Source: a bacterium (GTDB taxonomy: Bacteria; Patescibacteriota; Patescibacteriia; Patescibacteriales; GWC2-42-12). From it: a stretch of 48,894 nucleotides of DNA. Location: NCBI GenBank assembly GCA_030649205.1, contig JAUSGE010000028.1, positions 1-48,894 of the forward strand. Reading direction: 5' to 3'. The notes beneath the pieces are model-generated. The model had not been told where the DNA came from. It made no database searches and saw only the letters and a list, made by a program, of their open reading frames with translations. Each line of letters begins with the position of its first letter. Position 1 is the stretch's first letter. Shown here in pieces: positions 46,069 to 48,894 of the stretch. The position numbers were made by a program, and so were the translations under genes.

Positions 46069-47442
46069 ATGGAGCAGTTTAATCAGCTTCTTGAGCTAGA
46101 AGCTAAACTGAAAGCCTGCCGCCTGTCTGATCAGCAAAGAACCTTAATGCGTTCCTTGCTCGGCTTTAATGGGGAATCGCTATTGAGCTTTGAGACTTCC
46201 GCGCGCCGGGCTTGGCCGGGAATGGAGAGCGTAAGCGATAGCATTTTATTATCCAGAGCCAAAGCATTCCGCGGCCAGTCATTGGAAAAAATTCAATCGG
46301 CCTTGACCCTGTCCAAATCCGCCTTTATGATGCTGGGTTTTTTGGATCGTTTCTATAAGGAATTAGAGACTAATTTTCCGGCTTTGGATTACGCGGAGAT
46401 TGAATCTTTGGCGCTGGGACGCGGGCGGAGCAAAGGCAAGCGAGTCAATGGGAAAAAACCAGGCAATAATGAAATTGAAATGCCCATAAAGAGCTTGGGC
46501 CGTTTGCCTTTAGATCTGCCGCCGCATTTGGCCGAGGAGTTAAGAAGGAAGCGCGGGGAAGACATGAGTCAGGCCATGTTCAGAATTTTCAAGCTGTACA
46601 GCCAGACCGAAAATGGTGAAGGGGAAATGATCTTTAAAGGTCTGATTGAGCTGAACATCCCTTTCGTTTTCAAGCTCTCTCGCAAATATGAGTGGCGTTT
46701 CAAGCACGATCCGGCTCTGCAGTTTTTTGACCTGATACAAGCCGGAGTGGTCGGGCTGATAGAGGCGATTAAACGCTACGATTATACGCGAGGCTTTACT
46801 TTTGCCAGTTATGCCCAGTGGTGGATTAATCAGGCATTCAGGATATTCATTGCTGAGGCGGGTACGGTTAGAGTGCCGATAAAAACCAAAGATAATTTGT
46901 ACAAGATTTTTAAAAATAATGACCGGTTGCGCAGGTCGCTTGAGCGAGAACCGACTGAAGAGGAGACGCAGGCAAGCCTTGGAGAAGAAATCAATGTGTC
47001 CGATGCGATTATTAAAGACGCGATGTTAGTGGCTAAAAGGATTTCTTTTGATGAGGCGTTCTCGCCCGATGCTGACCCTGATGTTAGGGCGAAACTTGGC
47101 GCACTGCCGCCAGATAAGGTGGATGAAGCGGCAGGAATTACCGTGGCTTCAAGCAACTCAAACGGTTCTGGCGAAGCCAACATTGACGACCTTGATTTCA
47201 AAGCCAAAATCAGGGAGTTGATTTTGGCGCCCAAACTTAGCGCGCAGGAGCAGGAGGTTTTAAGGCTGCGATTTTTCGGCGAAAATGATGATGGAGACGG
47301 CCTGACGCTGGATCAGATCGGCCGGATCATGAATTTTTCCCGGGAGCGCATAAGGCAAATTGAGACAAAAGCCAAAAACAAACTTCGCGCGGGCGAAACC
47401 GGTAAACGGCTTCGCGAACTAAGACCTAATTTATCAGATTGA
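46069..47442 (+). CDS. Sigma-70 family RNA polymerase sigma factor (divergent)
   Basis: 457 aa from ATG 46069, chosen because a full AGGAGGTGAT SD lies at the right distance; GTG 46060 overlaps that SD. Residues 1-125 form an extra helical domain with an HTH-like LSDQQRTLMRSLLGFNGES start similar to the upstream protein. Region 2 follows: LIQAGVVGLIEAIKRYDYTRG and FTFASYAQWWINQAFRIFI (about 215-265), then region 3 (LRRSLEREPTEEE) and region 4 (LSAQEQEVLRLRF...LTLDQIGRIMNFSRERIRQIETKAKNKLR). It directs RNA polymerase to promoters. Region 1.2 is weak, so it may be an alternative rather than the main sigma. Confidence 0.88.
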   Translation: MEQFNQLLELEAKLKACRLSDQQRTLMRSLLGFNGESLLSFETSARRAWPGMESVSDSILLSRAKAFRGQSLEKIQSALTLSKSAFMMLGFLDRFYKELETNFPALDYAEIESLALGRGRSKGKRVNGKKPGNNEIEMPIKSLGRLPLDLPPHLAEELRRKRGEDMSQAMFRIFKLYSQTENGEGEMIFKGLIELNIPFVFKLSRKYEWRFKHDPALQFFDLIQAGVVGLIEAIKRYDYTRGFTFASYAQWWINQAFRIFIAEAGTVRVPIKTKDNLYKIFKNNDRLRRSLEREPTEEETQASLGEEINVSDAIIKDAMLVAKRISFDEAFSPDADPDVRAKLGALPPDKVDEAAGITVASSNSNGSGEANIDDLDFKAKIRELILAPKLSAQEQEVLRLRFFGENDDGDGLTLDQIGRIMNFSRERIRQIETKAKNKLRAGETGKRLRELRPNLSD

Positions 47443-47470
47443 GGCGGCAAAAAATAAGGCCGCCTCTTTT
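47441..47470 (+). terminator. Terminator after sigma factor gene
   Basis: GAGGCGGC / GCCGCCTC stem overlapping the stop codon, then TTTT. Confidence 0.9.
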
Positions 47471-47490
47471 CATTTTCTGAAAAATTATGG

Positions 47491-47496
47491 TATAAT
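47491..47496 (+). promoter_or_regulatory. Extended -10 promoter of M23 peptidase gene
   Basis: TGGTATAAT (extended -10), ending 6 bases before ATG 47503. It makes the in-frame ATG 47497, which touches the box, an unlikely start. Confidence 0.75.
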
Positions 47497-47502
47497 ATGA
47501 AC

Positions 47503-48723
47503 ATGCGCAGATTCATTAAATTTATCGCGCCAATTATTATATTAGGGCTGTTTTTTAATTTAGCCACAGTGAGTTTTAGCCAAAATAATCAGGATAATCC
47601 TGAAGTAAAAGATTTAAACCAGCAGATCCAGGATAAAAAAGACCGGATAAAAAAAATGCGGGATCAGCAGGAGATTTACAGCCAGGCGATAAAGCAAAAA
47701 CAGGCGCAAAAAGCCAGTCTGGCCAATCAGCTGGCAATTTTAGAAAATCGGCTGGCTCAAGCCGCTCTGGATATTGACGGGGCGCAGACCGAGATTGACC
47801 GGAATAATCTGGAAACCGAGAAAATAAACGTTGAAATCAGCGATAAAGACGCGCAGATTTTGCGCCAAAAAGAACATATTGCCTTAGTGGTTAGGCTGGT
47901 GCAAAAGCAAGATGATAAGTCCAGTTTGGAAATATTGGCGCTTAACGGAACTTTGAATGATTTTGTCAGCCAAGTCCAATACCTGGCGGACATTAATAAA
48001 GAAATCGGCCGGAGCCTTGACAGTTTAAAGCAGTACAAAGCGGATTTGGAAAATCAGCACAAGAATTTAAGCGATAAAATGAAAGAGCTGATTGGCCTAA
48101 AGGCAGATTTGGAAGGGAAAAAAAATAATTTGGCCGGCGAACAGCAGACAAAAATAAATATATTAGATCAAACTAAGTCCTCGGAAAGAGAATATCAAAG
48201 GCTGTTGAAGCTGGCCAAGCAGGAGCAACTGCAAGCCGAGTCTGACATTACTAATTTGGAAAAAATAGTCAGAGCTAAATTACAAAAAGCATCAGGCAGA
48301 CAGCTGGTATTTAACGATGCCGGCTTTATTTGGCCGGTAACGAAGAATACCATTACCGCTTATTTTCATGATCCTGATTATCCGTTTCGCTATATTTTTG
48401 AGCATCCGGCGGATGATATCAGAGCGCCTCAAGGGTCAACCGTTCGCGCCGCGGCTTCAGGCTATGTGGCTATCGCCAAGGACGCCGGCTTGGGCTATAG
48501 CTATATCATGGTAATCCATGGCAACGGACTGGCTACGGTCTACGGCCATGTGTCAAAAATATTTGTCAGCCCGGATGAATACGTGGTGCAAGGGCAGACT
48601 ATTGCTTTAAGCGGCGGCATGCCCGGCACCCGAGGAGCGGGCAGGCTGACCACCGGAGCGCACCTGCATTTTGAAGTGCGCTTAAACGGCGTGCCGGTTA
48701 ATCCGCTGGAGTATTTGCCGTAA
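47503..48723 (+). CDS. Secreted M23 (LytM) peptidase-like protein with coiled coil
   Basis: 406 aa from ATG 47503. A signal peptide (FIAPIIILGLFFNLATVSFS) is followed by a coiled coil of about 220 residues (EVKDLNQQIQDKKDRIKKMRDQ onward) and a C-terminal LytM domain. Zinc-site motifs: H-x-A-x-D (HPADD, where the usual G is A), the central HGNGLATVYGHV, and HLHFE. EnvC/NlpD-type proteins of this plan cut peptidoglycan or activate amidases during cell separation. The zinc residues appear complete, so activity is possible. Confidence 0.92.
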   Translation: MRRFIKFIAPIIILGLFFNLATVSFSQNNQDNPEVKDLNQQIQDKKDRIKKMRDQQEIYSQAIKQKQAQKASLANQLAILENRLAQAALDIDGAQTEIDRNNLETEKINVEISDKDAQILRQKEHIALVVRLVQKQDDKSSLEILALNGTLNDFVSQVQYLADINKEIGRSLDSLKQYKADLENQHKNLSDKMKELIGLKADLEGKKNNLAGEQQTKINILDQTKSSEREYQRLLKLAKQEQLQAESDITNLEKIVRAKLQKASGRQLVFNDAGFIWPVTKNTITAYFHDPDYPFRYIFEHPADDIRAPQGSTVRAAASGYVAIAKDAGLGYSYIMVIHGNGLATVYGHVSKIFVSPDEYVVQGQTIALSGGMPGTRGAGRLTTGAHLHFEVRLNGVPVNPLEYLP

Positions 48724-48759
48724 ATTTTTTTATGTCATGCCAAGCGCGACTTGGCGTAG

Positions 48760-48840
48760 TTGGCTCCATAGTCCCGCCAGGGTTGTGGAGTCGCAAATGG
48801 CATTAACGGCTCCATAGGGCTGACGCCACTATGGAGCCAA
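48760..48840. repeat. Palindromic repeat near right edge
   Basis: Perfect 12-base arms TTGGCTCCATAG and CTATGGAGCCAA, with a second GGCTCCATAG inside, after a GCCAAGCGCGACTTGGC hairpin (48740-48756). A related GGCTCCATAG...GGGAGCC stretch lies at 24464-24490. Confidence 0.75.
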
Positions 48841-48864
48841 GCGGAAGGTGTTAGAATATTTTTT

Positions 48865-48894
48865 ATGACTAAGCTTCATATAATAAATAGGCGG
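48865..48894 (+). CDS. Possible start of next gene, cut by window edge
   Basis: ATG at 48865 with ten open codons (TKLHIINRR) to the edge; TAGAAT is 7 bases upstream. Too short to identify. Confidence 0.3.
   Translation, partial: MTKLHIINRR

Overview
The window looks like part of a chromosome of a Patescibacteria/CPR bacterium, probably Parcubacteria-like. This is an inference from gene content and style: compact genes, many genes without Shine-Dalgarno (SD) sites, a short TsaB, a ClpB plus a second membrane-anchored Clp-like ATPase, a Wzy/Wzz/WecG surface-polysaccharide set, a MEMO-like protein, and very many short palindromic (REP-like) repeats between and even inside genes. No rRNA, CRISPR array or prophage was seen. 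Three tRNAs are present: Lys-TTT, Thr-TGT and Glu-CTC.

Layout. The left end (1-1.75 kb) is an AT-rich accessory island: a transposase fragment at the edge, a decapitated SEC-C gene, a SLATT two-TM defence-type effector, a block of strong hairpins, and a 473-bp module. The module carries one 99-aa gene between roughly 58-bp inverted repeats, and its right end abuts a 28-bp XerC/XerD (dif-like) site. Core genes follow: secE-nusG-rplK-rplA on the minus strand; a membrane protein and a membrane-anchored Clp ATPase with a dead first AAA domain; a WecA/MraY-like transferase; rplU; and ebfC-recR and dnaB on the minus strand. From 11.4 to 16.9 kb lie a secreted protein, tRNA-Lys/Thr, a PgsA-like enzyme, mtaB (coding sequence invaded in frame by repeats) and a lipoprotein/secreted-protein pair.

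From 17 to 23.5 kb is a surface polysaccharide locus: Wzz-like, GT2, Wzy-like ligase/polymerase, a GT4-like transferase and two radical SAM proteins. From 23.5 to 27.3 kb are three exported proteins: a PG-binding lipoprotein, a beta-propeller-like protein and a Big_5 lipoprotein. From 27.4 to 32.3 kb are tsaB and a division cluster: mraZ with phased operator boxes, rsmH, ftsL and ftsI. From 32.3 to 34.3 kb are an SDR enzyme, three copies of a large palindromic element and a tiny leaderless Met/Cys peptide gene. Then come tRNA-Glu, fmt, def, a small unknown, a MEMO/LigB-like protein, a secreted cell-wall-type protein, clpB under a CIRCE element, a WecG/TagA transferase, a ParB-like-motif protein, gltX, an HTH protein plus sigma factor operon, and a secreted M23 peptidase.

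How they work together: most genes serve translation, protein quality control, cell division and the cell surface. WecA-like, GTs, Wzz/Wzy and WecG would build a lipid-linked surface glycan; MraZ-RsmH-FtsL-FtsI drive septation; ClpB is heat-shock controlled. Two initiation styles coexist. At least seven genes have a -10 box ending exactly 6 nt before the ATG, predicting leaderless mRNAs. The exported and regulatory genes instead carry strong SD sites.
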